Assembly (NCBI RefSeq): GCF_015832195.1
Contig: NW_024037374.1
Span: forward strand, 1,054,001-1,118,000
From: Motacilla alba alba
Lineage: Eukaryota > Chordata > Aves > Passeriformes > Motacillidae
DNA: 64,000 nt
Direction of reading: 5' to 3'
Part shown: positions 22,301 to 33,005 of the stretch, piece after piece
How positions within the stretch are numbered: position 1 is the stretch's first letter
Layout of the letters: each line of letters starts with the position of its first letter
The notes under the pieces: generated by a model
The model's input: the letters and a program-made list of their open reading frames with translations, nothing else
Database searches by the model: none
Told to the model about the DNA's origin: nothing
Program-made: the position numbers and the translations under genes

Positions 22301-22490
22301 TCACAGAGTGGTCTATGACATCACAGAGAGGGTTATGTGAGGTCATTGAGCAGCTATGATATCATAAACTGCCTCTGTGACATCACAGAGCAGTCTGTGA
22401 CATCAGAGAGACTATGACATCACAGAGCAGGGTGTGACATCCCAGAGGGGCTGTGTGACATCCCAGGAGTGCTGTGTCAGGTCACTGGGT
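22290..22490 (+). repeat. ~20-bp TGACATCACAGAG minisatellite, unit A
   Basis: Degenerate units of about 20 bp, each with a form of TGTGACATCACAGAGCAG. A longer version lies in unit C (57460-57740), and an inverted one closes the window (63890-64000). Confidence 0.8.
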
Positions 22491-22679
22491 TGGTCACTCC
22501 GCCCCAGCTGCCCCTCACAGTTTCTCCCAACAAGTCCAATGCTGTTCATGCCCAGCAGGGCCCCTGTCCCCCGGGATCCCCCCGGTCCCCCTGGAGCCAC
22601 AGCCTCCAGCAAAGGATGTTCCACAGGATCCACCCCAGAGCCCGACATTGGGACAAGAGGCCAGGGCTGTGTGACCAGG

Positions 22680-22825
22680 TGTCACAATCCGCCCTCACGG
22701 ACGAGATTGTGATGGTTCGTTATCTGATCTCAGGGTACAAATCACCAACACGGCAAGGGGGTTTGCAGTAACAAAATCAATGTACTTTATTGAACAATCA
22801 CAGCAAAATGCATTGGAGGGAATTG

Positions 22826-22875
<50 letters not shown>

Positions 22876-23617
22876 CTATAGCAAAGGAAAGAAAGACAGA
22901 GTAGGTATATCTACCAACATAGAGGCGATGCAATTCTTCGAGGTCCAGTTGATGTCCAGTCGAGGAGTCGCCTTCACGTTGGGGAAGATCTTCAGAGACT
23001 AGCTGACTTGAGGGGCCTTTTCTATTGAAAGTTGGGAAGGAAGGGGGGGAAAGGATACAATAGTCAGCAGTGGGGGAAAGCCATTGTTTTTCCTGGTTCA
23101 GTGGTCACTGCTTACAGGCAAACATCTCAGTTTGATCAGCTGTTCTCTCCCCCACACACACTGCCCTCCTCCTCCCCTCAGGTTACAAGTTTCAGTCCTT
23201 GAGGAGAAAAGGAGTCTTTTCCATATACAGGTTTCATGTCTCAGTCTTAGAGGGAGTGGTTTCTCCCATCTCAGTCCATCTGCTATGGTGGTTGTACAGT
23301 AGATGAAGGGTCTTCTGTGGAGACCACCAAAGGGTATTCTAGAAGAGAGTCCAGCTAGGCTTGGGGGTGGAAAACTCCAGGCCATTGTCACAGAGCAGTG
23401 CAGGCGAAGGAAGGTCAAGGTGCTCCTTGTCCTTTCACTGAAAGCAGTGTAGCATGAGGTGGACAAACGCACCTGTGAACAATAACTCAAGTTCCAGTCC
23501 CGTGGCTTTGGCAGGCCCCCACCAAACAAGGATGTAGGATCCTCTTTCGGTGGTCTCAGTCTTTTTTCACGACGATCGTGAGGCAGATGAGAAAGCAATT
23601 TTGGGCAGAGTCTTACA
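22680..23617 (-). mobile_element. Solo LTR, antisense, unit A only
   Basis: 938 bp reading TGTAAGACTC...TTGTGACA on the minus strand, with AATAAA in TTCAATAAAGTAC (near 22790). Flanked by CCAGG (22675-22679) and CAAGG (23618-23622), a five-base duplication with one change. Unit C has the unbroken site GTGACCAGGACATCAAGG at about 57917, so insertion followed the split of A and C. No internal retroviral genes. Confidence 0.85.
22828..22871 (+). repeat. (GA)n microsatellite
   Basis: Uninterrupted AG dinucleotide run of about 44 bp inside the solo LTR. Confidence 0.95.
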
Positions 23618-24479
23618 CAAGGACATCAAGGCCGGGGATTATCCAGGTCCCTGTGGCCTGGTTTGGGTTGCCCAGGGCAGGAAAGATGTCAGGCAGCTGG
23701 AGCAGGGTTAGGGAAGGGCCTGCAAGGTGGGGCTGGAGCCCTGGGGCTGTGAGCAGAGGCTGAGGGAGCTGGGCTTGTCCAGCCCGCAGCAGGGAAGGCT
23801 GAGGGGCTCCTCATCCCAGCCTGGCAGTGCCACCAGGGAGGTGCTGGAGAACACAGAGCCAGGCTCTTCACTGGGGGGCCTGGTGGGAGACAGAAGCCAA
23901 TGGGTGGAAGGGGAAAGAGGGGAGATCAGCCAGGACAGGAGGAGATGAAATGAGTCAGGCTGGTTTCAGCATTTCCTCAACACCAAGAGCAGCCTGAGCT
24001 CCTTCTCCATCCACCACTGACAGCTTTGCAAGTCAGGAATTGTTTGAGCTGTTTAGCCCCCACTCCAGGATGACCATCCTGATACAAGAACCTAATTGTG
24101 TTTATATCTATCATGGATCCACATTTGTCTCAAATTAATTTGAGTATGGAAGTCACTTGTGGATGGTGGACTCAGCAGATGCTGCTGGGACATTGCACAT
24201 AGCTCAGAGAAGAGTGTTATTGTTATTAGATTGTGTCCTGTTCAGCTATGGTCTGTTGGCCATGAAGAGAAACTTTGTGTGCCTCCGAGTCTCACCAGTT
24301 CCTGACCCCCAAAGGACACAAACCTCATGAGCTGTGGTTCCCACTCCACTGGTGGCACTTGCACCACCCTCCATAGCCAGAGCAGAGCTCCCTTGTTCCA
24401 GAAAGTCCCTGGCAATGCAGGGATGAAGGAAACAGGACAGGCTGTGGGGTTCAGGGGCAGGGCGTGGCCAGGGATTTGG
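23618..24479. other. Unit sequence without a gene
   Basis: Matches unit C from about 57921 to 58790 with small changes. Contains GC-rich then AT-rich noncoding DNA. No coding region or RNA recognised. Confidence 0.6.
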
Positions 24480-24750
24480 GGTGGATGTGAGCCCTGGGCA
24501 GGACCCAGCCCTTGGCCTTGGTGAACCTCATCCCATTGTCCTGGGCCCATGGCTCCAGCCTGCCCAGGTCCCTCTGCAGAGCTTCCTGCCCTCCAGCACA
24601 GCCACACTCCCACCCAGCCTGGGCTCACCTGGGAACTGACTGAGGGTGCCCTCGATGGCCTCATCCAGATCAGCAATAAAGAGATTTCACTGACCTGGCT
24701 CCAGTTCTGAGCTCTGGGGACACCCCTGGATGTGACTCCATTCCTCAGCT
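24480..24750 (-). mobile_element. CR1 fragment, antisense, unit A only
   Basis: Sequence around GATCAGCAATAAAGAGATTT and GAGCTCTGGGGACACCCC is the CR1 reverse-transcriptase region on the minus strand. The corresponding place in unit C (about 58790-58970) holds unrelated sequence. Endpoints approximate. Confidence 0.6.
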
Positions 24751-25200
24751 GCTCTGAGTGCCAGGGCTTGGATCAGGGAAATGGTGTGGAGGGGATAGGT
24801 ACAAAGTGTGATTGATTGTCAGCCATGAAGGGTCTTGATTTTAAAACCTATTCAGACTGCATTAGGAGGTGCTGGGGGTCAGTATCAACTGGGGATTGCT
24901 GCTATCAATCTATAAACAGGAACAGAAAAAAGGACAAAACAGTTCTCTCTTCACTGTTTTCAATACGATATATTCACTTTGAATACACTTCTGAAATCTG
25001 TATAATCAACGACAGAATAATTGAAAATTTAGATTATACCCCAGGGCTTTTCTTGTTCAGGAGTTTTGAACAAATGTTTATGAGCCTTCATCAGTGAATT
25101 TCTGTAGAGATCAAGAAAGAAGAGGCCTCTGGAGAAGGAAAATTCATCAGCAGCCTCCAAGAGCCTGAGGATCCATCCCCATCAGAGCAGCAATGAACAG

Positions 25201-26040
25201 AAATGGGCACAGCTTTGGGGCTGCCCCAGCTTTATCATGGGCCCTGGGCCTGGAGCAGGAGCAGCTCTGGAGGGCCCCAAGGCCGGGGCTCTTGTGCTGC
25301 CCTGGGCAGATGGGATGGCAGCAGGGGCTGCAGAGCTCCCAGCACCTCAGCCAGAGGGGAGCAGGGCAGCCAGGGAGCCTCCTTGTGCCTTGGCCAAGCC
25401 CCTTCCCCCATGGCTGGGGCTGAGTCCTGTGGCAGCTGCAGCTGCTGCTGTGCCCTGGCCAGGGGCTGAGGCTGTGGGGCCAGTGGCCAGAGCAGCCTGG
25501 GCTGGGCAGAGCTGTGGGGCCAGAGCCGGCTGGACTGGGCTGGGCTGGGCTGGGGAGAGGCCCTTGGTGCTGCCCAGAGCTCAGGGCAGCTGGCAGAGCT
25601 TGCAGGGAGCTGGGCTGGGCTCAGAGAGCCTGGCACAGAAACCATCAGGGTCCATCTCAGCCTGGCTGAGCGGGCAGGGGACAAGAGTAGAGAACCCCAG
25701 GTTCTGCAAGTTCTGTGTGTGGGAGCTGAACTTGTGACCCCCTGAGCCCCCCCAAGTGCTGGGGCTGCACCTCCAGCTCCAGAGAAGATGTGACAGATGG
25801 GACAGAGACAAATAATTCCTGCTGCATTCTTTATTGTGTTTGCTTACACAGGTGACCTGGATCCATATGTGGACAAGGTGCATTGTGTCAAGTAACACTG
25901 GTAGAGTGATAAAAATAATATGTTTTAGCTGAAAATAATATTTCATGCAAAATATACAATGAGAAATAAAAGACACATATGATCGGAAGAGCATCTGAGT
26001 TTTTCAGAGGATGAGATGCTCATTGATGTTCCAGCAGTCA
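25201..26040. other. GC-rich then AT-rich unassigned DNA
   Basis: 25200-25740 is GC-rich with open frames on both strands and no recognised family. 25800-26010 is AT-rich with AATAAA on the minus strand (from CTTTATTGTG near 25831), which could be the end of an antisense transcript or LTR. Unit homology is lost after about 25200. Confidence 0.4.
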
Positions 26041-26330
26041 AGCCTGTTCAATCCCCCAGGGATTCCTTGAGATGGGAGGTGACCACCAGAGGCCAAGGCC
26101 AGCCAGACTTTTGTCTGGGACAGCCCTTGCATATAGGGAATTTTTCAGGAGGATTAAAAATTTCGTCCATGGGCACCTGGAAAGATGGATGGATCTTTTC
26201 CATACGAAGGAAAGCACAGAGCCCCAGTTCTCCAGGGCCTGATGAGAGGCAGCCCACAACATTCCAAGATCAGCTGGACCTCTCAGGTGACCCCTGGGAG
26301 GCCAAACAGCCAGACCTGTTCCATATTCCC
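26041..26330 (+). repeat. ~190-bp satellite, about 1.5 units
   Basis: Landmarks of the ~190-bp unit: GAGGCCAAGGCCAGCCAGAC, GGATGGATCTTTTCCATA, GAAAGCACAGAGCCCCAG, CTGATGAGAGGCAGCCC. Joins directly to the 36/37-bp minisatellite. Confidence 0.75.
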
Positions 26331-26700
26331 TTGGTTCCATAAGGCCCCACAGTGTCACAATGCTCTCCTTGCTTTCTGAAGTGTCACACCAGTCTCCATG
26401 CTTCCATGAGGCCCTGCAGGGTCACAATGGCCCTTTGGTTCCGTGTTGCCCCACAGTGTCACAATGGTCTCCGTCATTCCATGGAGCCTTGCAATGCCAC
26501 AATGCTCTCCATGGATCCACGGTGCCCCGCAGGATCACAACGGCCCCTTGGCTCCACGAGGCCCTGAAATGCAACAATGGCCTCTTGGTTCCCCAAAGCC
26601 CTGCTGCTCCACACTGGCCCCTTGGGACCATGGGGCCCAGCAGAGCCACAGTGATGTCCTTGGTTCCACGAGGCCCCACAGTGTCACCATGGTCTCCACA
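26331..26700 (+). repeat. 36/37-bp minisatellite, block 3
   Basis: About ten units with CAGTGTCACAATGG cores spaced 33-37 bp, plus orientation, inserted between two stretches of the ~190-bp satellite. Confidence 0.85.
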
Positions 26701-27180
26701 GAAAGGAAACCACAGAGCCCCCATGTTTCAGGGCTTGATGAACTGCAGTCACCAGAGGCCAAGGCCAAGCAGACCTTTCTGTCCTGGCAGGTTTATCCAG
26801 GAGCAACCCTTGGATATTTGAAGTTTTGAATGTGGAATCCCAATTTCAGCCCTTTTTGCCTGGAGGAGAAGGCCAGATCTTTGCCACAGGAAGGAAAGCA
26901 TGGAGCCCCTGTGTTTGGAAGGCAGGTGAGACCTGGCCCTAAGGAGGCCGAGGCCAGCCAGATCTGTCTGTAATGGCAGCTTTTGTGTAGGAGCAATCTT
27001 TGGATATAGGACTTTTGGTGGTGGAGTCCCAGTTTTGGGCATGGGCACCTGGAGAAGAAGGATGGTTCTTTTCCTTGTGAAGGAAAGCCCAGAGCCCCAG
27101 TGTTCCAGGGGTACATGAGAAGAAACCTTCAACATGCCAAGGGCAGTTGGACCAGTCAGGCTAAGCCAACCAGAGCTGTT
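26701..27180 (+). repeat. ~190-bp satellite, about 2.5 units
   Basis: The GAGCCCC-anchored landmark recurs near 26715, 26905 and 27090, a period of 185-190 bp. Each unit carries GGAATCCCAATTT or GGAGTCCCAGTTTTGGGCAT and a CACCTGGAGAAGAAGG element. Confidence 0.8.
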
Positions 27181-28065
27181 ACCTGTTCCCTTGAATTCAT
27201 GGGGCCCACAGCATCACACTGGGTCCTTGTTTCCATGGGGCCCTGCAGTGTCACAATGGCGGTGTCATATTGGATCCTTGGTTCCATGAGGCCCAGCTGT
27301 GTCGCACTGGTCTCCTGTTTCCATGGGGCCCCACAGTGTCACAATGGTCCCTCGCTTCCATGAGCCTTGCAGTGTCACAGGGGTCTCCTCGGTACCACAG
27401 TGTCACAATGGACCCTTGGTTCCATGGGGACTCACAGTGTCAGAAGGGTCTCCTTGGTTCCATGAGGCCCTGCAGAGCTCCTTGATTCAATGTGGCCTCA
27501 AAGTGTCATCATGGCCTCCAGGGTTCCATGAGGCCCTGCCATGTCACAATGGATCTTTGGTTCCATGGGGTCCCATCCTGTTCCATGGATCCTTAGTTCC
27601 ATGGCGCCCTGTAGTGTCACAATGGACTGCTTGGTTCCAGGGTGCCACAAAGTGAGACAACTGCCCCTTGGCCTGCCAACACTCCACAGTGTCACAATGG
27701 TTCCTTGCTTCCATGAGGCCTTGTAGTGTCACAATGTCCCCTTGGCTGAGTGAGGCCCATAGTGTCACAATAGTCTCCATGATTCCACGAGGCCTTGCAG
27801 TGTCACAACAGACCCTTGGTTTCACTGAGCCCCACAGTGTCACTGTGGTTTCCTCGGCTCCACAAGGCTCTGAAGTGCCACAATGGCCCTTTGGTTTCAC
27901 AAGGCCTCAAAGTGTAAAAATGGCCTCCATGGTTCCATGAGGCCCTGCTGTGACACAATGGACCTTTGGTTCCATGATGCCCCAGAAAGACACAATGGTA
28001 TCCTTGGTTCCATTGGACCCTTCATCCCATGGAGACCCACAGTGTTCACTGTAGTGCCCTTGATT
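27181..28065 (+). repeat. 36/37-bp minisatellite, block 4 (longest)
   Basis: More than twenty units in plus orientation. Minus-strand open frames exceed 100 codons purely from the repeat. The block ends at the edge of unit B near 28066. Confidence 0.85.
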
Positions 28066-28509
28066 TGGAGTGAATTAAAATTGAACCATCTTAGAATTTG
28101 TGAGGTTGAAGGGCCAAATTAATGCTTTGAGAAGTGTTTTTTTGTTGATTCAATGTCATATTAAACATTTCACCAAAGTTTTTCTGATTTTCTAAAGTTC
28201 CCAGTAAAGGCTCTTTTGTTGTTTTGAGCTCCTGAGAATCTCTTGTTGGTACAGAGTACACAAACAACTGGAAGTCCTTTTAAATGTCTCCTTGGGAGAG
28301 TTTTTGGAGGGGATGGCAGTCAGGGCTTGTGTGTCCTGCTCAGCACAGCCCAGGCAGGGCTTTCCCAGCCACATTCCACCCTCCATTTCCCAGCTGGAGC
28401 CGCTGGTGCCTCTGAGTTGTGCTGGCCCAGCCCCAGGGACGCTCTCCTTGTCTGTCCATTCCCCCAGGGGCTCTGGCCAGGGATGGCCTCAGTGGGGGCT
28501 GCTGACATC

Positions 28510-29095
28510 CTCAGCAACTGTGGTGCCCCATGGAAGCAAGGGTCCCTGGTGACACTGCAGGATCTTGTGTCACCAGGACTCCATAGTGACACTGCAGCAC
28601 CAAGGAATTTATGGTGGCACTCAGAGGCCTCATGGAGCCAAGAGGCCACTGTGACCCTGCAGGGCCTTGTGGAACCATGCAGAGCACTGTGACAGAGCAG
28701 GACCTGGTGTCACGATGGGGCCATTGTGACACTGCAGGGCCCCATGGAACCAAGGGGCCAGTGCTGCTCCTCAGGGACTCCTGGAATGAAGGAAACATGT
28801 TTGACACCATGGCGGCCCATGGGACCAAGAGGCCACTGTGACACTGTGGAACCAAGGAGAGCATTGCTGCACTGCAAGACCTCATGGAACCAAGGATCCA
28901 CTGTGACACTGCAGGGCCTTGGGGGAACACGGTGTCATTGTGACACTGCAGGGGCCAAGGATCCAAGAGACTTTGTGACACCAAGAGATCCCCTGGATCC
29001 AAAGGGACATTCTGACACTGGGAGGCCTCATGGAATCATGGAGACCATTGGGACACTCTGGGGCCTCATGGAACTGTGGTGACACAAAGTTGTCT
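28510..29095 (-). repeat. 36/37-bp minisatellite, block 5, inverted
   Basis: Reverse-orientation units (CCATTGTGACACTGCAGG and CATGGAACCAAGG forms). It occupies the place where unit C has the upstream half of the CR1 and further unit sequence. Confidence 0.85.
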
Positions 29096-29690
29096 GGGAG
29101 TGTTGATCTGCTGCAGGGTAGCAGGGCTCTGCACAGGGCCCTGGACAGGCTGGATGCAGGGACCAAATCCAACAAGGTGAGGTTTAACAAGTCCCAGTGC
29201 CGGGTCCTGCACTTTGGCCACAACAACCCCAGCAGCGCCACAGGCTGGGGACAGAGTGTCTGGAGAGCAGCCAGGCAGAAAGGGAGCTGCAGGGACTGCT
29301 GGACAGCAGGCTGGACATGAGCCAGCAGTTTGCCCAGAAGGCCAATGGCTGCTGGCCTGCATCAGGAATGGTGTGGCCAGCAGGAGCAGGGCAGTGATTC
29401 TTGCCCTGTGCTGGGCACTGCTTGGGCAGCACCTCGAGTGCTGTGTCCAGTTCTGGGCCACCCAATTTGGGAAGGACATGGAGGGGCTGGAGCATGTCCA
29501 GAGAAGGGCAACAAGTCTGGCGAGGGGTCTGGAGCACAAGTCCTGTGAGGAGCAGCTGAGGGAGCTGCTGGGGTTTTTTATGCTGGAGAAGAGGAGGCTC
29601 AGGGCAGACAAGGTGGTGTCAGGGCACAGGTTGGACTTGATGACCTCCAAGGACTTTTCCAACCTTGCTGATTCTGGGATTCTCTGAAAC
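29096..29690 (+). mobile_element. CR1 LINE 3' fragment in unit B
   Basis: Same CR1 as in A and C, here on the plus strand because unit B is inverted. It includes the FGHNNP-coding segment (29215) and ends with GACTTGATGACCTCCAAGG (29635) and GATTCTGGGATTCTCTG. Cut at 29096 by the minisatellite. Confidence 0.9.
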
Positions 29691-30229
29691 CACAGTTGAA
29701 TGATGAGCCCTGGGCCTCCTGTTCAGAAGCTCCAGCAGCCCAGGTGCCTCAGCTTCTCCTGCCAGCCCCAAAGCCCATCCTGTCAGTCCTGCAGAGCCTC
29801 TGCAGCTCCTCCTCCTCATGGCCCAGAACAGGGAGCCCCAAAGGCAGACACAGCAGCCCAGATGGACCCCCCTGGCCTGGGGTGCCTCTGGCAAGAGAGC
29901 AGCAGGAGGCACTGCAGGAGCCTGCAGACAATTCCTGCAGCACTTGGAGGATGATCCTGCTCCCCAAGGGTCGTTCCCATGGTGCCAAGTCAGGAACTGC
30001 AATGGGGAGTGGGGCCAGAGAGGAAAGGGCAAACAGGGATGGGCTGTTTGCAGGCCAGGGAACAGGGCTGGGCAAGAGGAATAAATTTGGACAAGGAAAG
30101 AGAAATGAAAGCAAAGGTGAAGCCAAGGAAATGCTCAGGGCAGTTTGGGGGTGGCTGCCAGGCAGCCCTGGCTCTGAGCAACAGCATCTGCAGTGGGACA
30201 GGAAACTCCCAGCTGATGGGAACAAACTT
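29691..30229. other. Unit B sequence between CR1 and GC-rich block
   Basis: Matches C 54760-55200 in reverse. Unit A lacks most of it: CR1 follows the GC-rich block almost directly at 20085. Noncoding by eye. Confidence 0.5.
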
Positions 30230-31225
30230 TCTGCCTGATTGCAGAGGCCAGGACAAAGCTGAGTGCTTTCCCTGGTGTCCCCCAGCCCTTGCTGGCCCCA
30301 GGGGCTGATGGCATTTGTGCTCCCTCAGGTTCATGTCCCCACAGCAGCAGCATGGGGGTGCTCCTTCCTGCTCTGTGCAATGCAAACAGGGGATCCTGAG
30401 CCAGTGCTGCCGTGCCTGTGCCTGCAAGGATGCGGCACCTGTGTGAGCTGGGGGAGAGGCCAGGGCTGCAGAGGGGGGATGTTGTTGGCAGCTCCATGAG
30501 GACGCTCTGGGACGCTGCCCTGGGCTGTGCAGCGCACTGGGGATGGATCAGCCCCTGCTCTGCTGCTCCTTCCCGTGTGCCCCAGGGCCCTTGCAGAGCC
30601 CCAGCCATGCTGGTTGCCTCCAGCCTGCCCACAGCCAGCCTGGGGCTGCTCACGGGGGTTTTCTGTGCTCAGCATTGGCCTGGCCGTGTTCTTGAGAGAG
30701 CCTGAGCAAGGAGGCTGGAGCCCCCAGGCCCTGGCCTGAGGCGTCAGCGCTGCCCCAGCAGTGCCCATGGCCTGTCCCTGCTGCAGCCCCGGCACTGCCA
30801 CCCCCAGCACTGTGCCTGGCCCCGAGAGCACTCAGGCCCTACAGCAACACCAGGGCCACCAGGGCAGCGGGGCAGGGCCACGGCAGCAGCACTGGCAACA
30901 CCAAGTGCTGCTGCTGCTGGGCACAGCTGCTGGGCCAGCACTGATCTGCCCCCAGCTCTGCACACAGACATTGCTGCTGCAGCTCCAGAGGAGGCAACCA
31001 AAAGGGCATCTCTGCAGAAAACTTTGCTGGGAGATCATTTAGTTCCTTTAAAGCCACTGAGAGCGCAGCCCCTCATTGACACAGTCTGTGGACAGAGGGA
31101 AGGTGGTGAGAAAAAAAATGAGAAATGGCAGAAAGAATGGCATTTCTTTGCAGACAATGTGAAAAAAAGTAAAACAAAGGGAAAAAGAACCTCCAAAATG
31201 AAACCAACAACAAGTATCAAAAATT
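30230..31225. other. Conserved GC-rich block downstream of receptor 2
   Basis: Reverse complement of the block at 19090-20084 and 53760-54780. A short signal-peptide-like frame near 30600-30700 (LGLLTG, CAQHWPGRVLERA) is present in B and C but shifted in A. Function unknown. Confidence 0.55.
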
Positions 31226-31228
31226 AAT

Positions 31229-31234
31229 TTTATT
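31229..31234 (-). promoter_or_regulatory. PolyA signal of receptor 2
   Basis: AATAAA on the minus strand in CTAATAAAATT, about 30 bases beyond the receptor 2 stop. Confidence 0.7.
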
Positions 31235-31264
31235 AGAGGTGTTTTGCAGAAATTGGCCAGCAGT

Positions 31265-32197
31265 TTAATGTTTCCAAAACCTTCCCGTCATCAGTCTTCT
31301 CGCTGCAGCCTTGAGCTCCTGGTTCCTCAGGCTGTAGATGAGGGGGTTCAGGGCTGGAGGCACCACCGAGCACAGAACTGACAGGGCCAGATCCAGGGAT
31401 GGGGAGGACATGGAGGGGGGCTTCAGGTAGGCAAACATAATACTGCTGAGGAACAGAGAGAGCGCGGCCAGGTGAGGCAGGCAGGTGGAAAAGGCTTTGT
31501 GCCGTCCCTGATGGGAAGGGATCCTCAGCACAGCCCTGAAGATCTGCACGTAGGAGAAAACAATGAACACAAAACAACCAAATGCTAAACACACACTAAC
31601 TGCAATGAGTCCCAGTTCCCTGAGATAGGATTTGGAGCAGGAGAGCTTGAGGATCTGTGGAATTTCACAGAAGAACTGGCCCAGGGCATTGCCATGGCAC
31701 AGGGGCAGGGAAAATGTATTGGCTGTTTGCATGAGAGCATTGAGAAAGGCACTGGCCCAGGCAGCTGCTGCCATGTGGGCACAAGCTCTGCTGCCCAGGA
31801 GGGTCCCGTAGTGCAGGGGTTTGCAGATGGACACGTAGCGGTCGTAGCACATGATGGTCAGGAGGGAAAACTCTGTTGCTGTGCAGAAAACAAAAAAAAA
31901 GACCTGTGCAGCACATCCTGTGTAGGAGATGTTGCTGGTGTCCCAGAGGGAATTGTGCATGGCTTTGGGGACAGTGGTGCAGATGGAGCCCAGGTCAGTG
32001 AGGGCCAGGTTGAGCAGGAAGAAGAACATGGGCGTGTGCAGGTGCTGGCCGCAGGCTACGGCGCTGATGATGAGGCCGTTGCCCAGGAGGGCAGCCAGGG
32101 AGATGCCCAGCAAGAGGCAGAAATGAAGCAGCTGCAGCTGCCGCGTGTCTGCCAATGCCAGCAGGAGGAAGTGGCTGATGGAGCTGCTGTTGGACAT
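31265..32197 (-). CDS. Olfactory receptor 2, OR14 (gamma-c) type
   Basis: Intact 310-residue receptor. The start chosen is the ATG at 32197 (MSNSSS), matching receptors 1 and 3. An upstream in-frame extension to 32395 crosses the probable splice acceptor and is not expected to be coding. All landmarks are present: Asn3 glycosylation site, GN (39-40), HTPMFFF (54-60), Cys95 and Cys177, MCYDRYVSIC (116-125), KAFSTCLPHL (234-243), PALNPLIYSL (281-290). Residues 1-95 are identical by eye to receptor 3, while 34 positions differ in the other 215, clustered at 96-111 (helix 3), 240-258 (helix 6) and the C-terminal tail. Helix 3 has an unusual aromatic run (VFFFVF, 98-103). Likely functional; ligand unknown. 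Confidence 0.95.
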   Translation of the reverse strand: MSNSSSISHFLLLALADTRQLQLLHFCLLLGISLAALLGNGLIISAVACGQHLHTPMFFFLLNLALTDLGSICTTVPKAMHNSLWDTSNISYTGCAAQVFFFVFCTATEFSLLTIMCYDRYVSICKPLHYGTLLGSRACAHMAAAAWASAFLNALMQTANTFSLPLCHGNALGQFFCEIPQILKLSCSKSYLRELGLIAVSVCLAFGCFVFIVFSYVQIFRAVLRIPSHQGRHKAFSTCLPHLAALSLFLSSIMFAYLKPPSMSSPSLDLALSVLCSVVPPALNPLIYSLRNQELKAAARRLMTGRFWKH

Positions 32198-32214
32198 TTG
32201 CAGTGCCTTGGCAT
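32056..32214 (-). promoter_or_regulatory. uORF overlapping the receptor 2 start
   Basis: ATG (32214) 17 bases upstream of the receptor start, 52 codons, TAG at 32058-32056. Offset and stop are the same as in receptors 1 and 3, although the bases just after the upstream ATG differ. Confidence 0.4.
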
Positions 32215-32220
32215 GGGGAT

Positions 32221-33005
32221 CTGTAAGAAAAATAATCATGGAATAGTTGGATTTGGAGAGGATTTTCAATATCCCAGCGCAGCCAGGGGACACTTTCCCC
32301 CCACTGCCTGCCCAGGGTTCTGCTGCCTGGAGCTGTCCCTGCCAGCAGCTGTGCCCAGGGCTGGGCCCTGCCAGTGCTGCCAGAGCCCAGCCCAACCCTG
32401 GGGGCTCAGCTCTGCCCTGCAGACCCCTCCCAGCTCAGGCACTTCCGAGAGGCAGCTCTGGCTCTGCAGGCTCCAATGGCAACATCAGAGCAATCCTGAG
32501 AAGACTGGACAAGCAACACTGATGCTGCCTCTAAGAGTATCTGTGCTTCTTTCTGTCACTGCCCGGTTTTTCAGATCTGAGAGAAATTTATTTTCTTTTT
32601 CCCTCCTGAACTGAGAGATGAAAATATATGTGCATTTTCCCATCCAGTCAACCCAGAGCAGTAGATTAAAAGGCAGGATTTTCCATTTTATGCAGACCCT
32701 GCCTTGCTGAGCTCCTTGTATAATCTGCTTGGAAATGTTCTGGAGATAAATGTCACGCTGGAAGCAGTCCTGAACAATGCAGCATCCTCACCACACAAGG
32801 ATAACATTTCCAGGACATTTCCTTCCACCCAGATCTTGTCCCCCAGTGCTGGGAGCAGCTGCCAGTGCTGGCTGAGAGCTGTCCCTGGCAGGCAGCAGAG
32901 TCCCTGCCCCAGCACAGCGCCCTGGGCTGCAGGAGCCTGCTCTGCAGGACAGCCCTGGGCACCCCTGGCTACTCTGCACAAGAGAGAATCAGAGAATGTA
33001 CTCAC
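32221..33005 (-). other. Probable 5' UTR intron of receptor 2
   Basis: On the minus strand: donor CTCT|GTGAGTACATTC (GT at 33005-33004) and acceptor TTTTTCTTACAG|ATCCCC (AG at 32222-32221). 785 bp, collinear with the 807-bp intron of receptor 3 and not with that of receptor 1. Confidence 0.55.

Larger units (their letters stand above)
14827..25200 (+). repeat. Segmental duplication unit A (receptor 1)
   Basis: Collinear with unit C (50057 to about 59420) and, in reverse, with unit B (28066-34434). Start anchor: GGGGAATGTGG (14838) against GGGGAATGTGA (50067). Order: ~150-bp repeats, probable 5' exon, intron, receptor, polyA signal, GC-rich block, antisense CR1, antisense LTR remnant, 20-bp minisatellite, unit-end sequence. 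Unit-A-only parts are most of the intron, the solo LTR at 22680-23617 and a CR1 fragment near 24480-24750. Confidence 0.85.

Noticed and set aside
27544..27900. Long open frames through the 36/37-bp minisatellite (here and at 1-500, 2639-3112, 40652-41050)
   Set aside because: Open on both strands because the repeat period is close to a multiple of three and lacks stops; no conserved family, start context or codon bias.
32198..32395. In-frame N-terminal extension of receptor 2
   Set aside because: Runs across the probable splice acceptor at 32221-32222 into intron sequence; receptors 1 and 3 have no such extension, and the family starts at MSNSSS.
31694..32614. A 306-codon frame on the plus strand opposite receptor 2
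   Set aside because: Antisense shadow of the receptor coding exon and its upstream region; equivalents occur opposite receptors 1 and 3.
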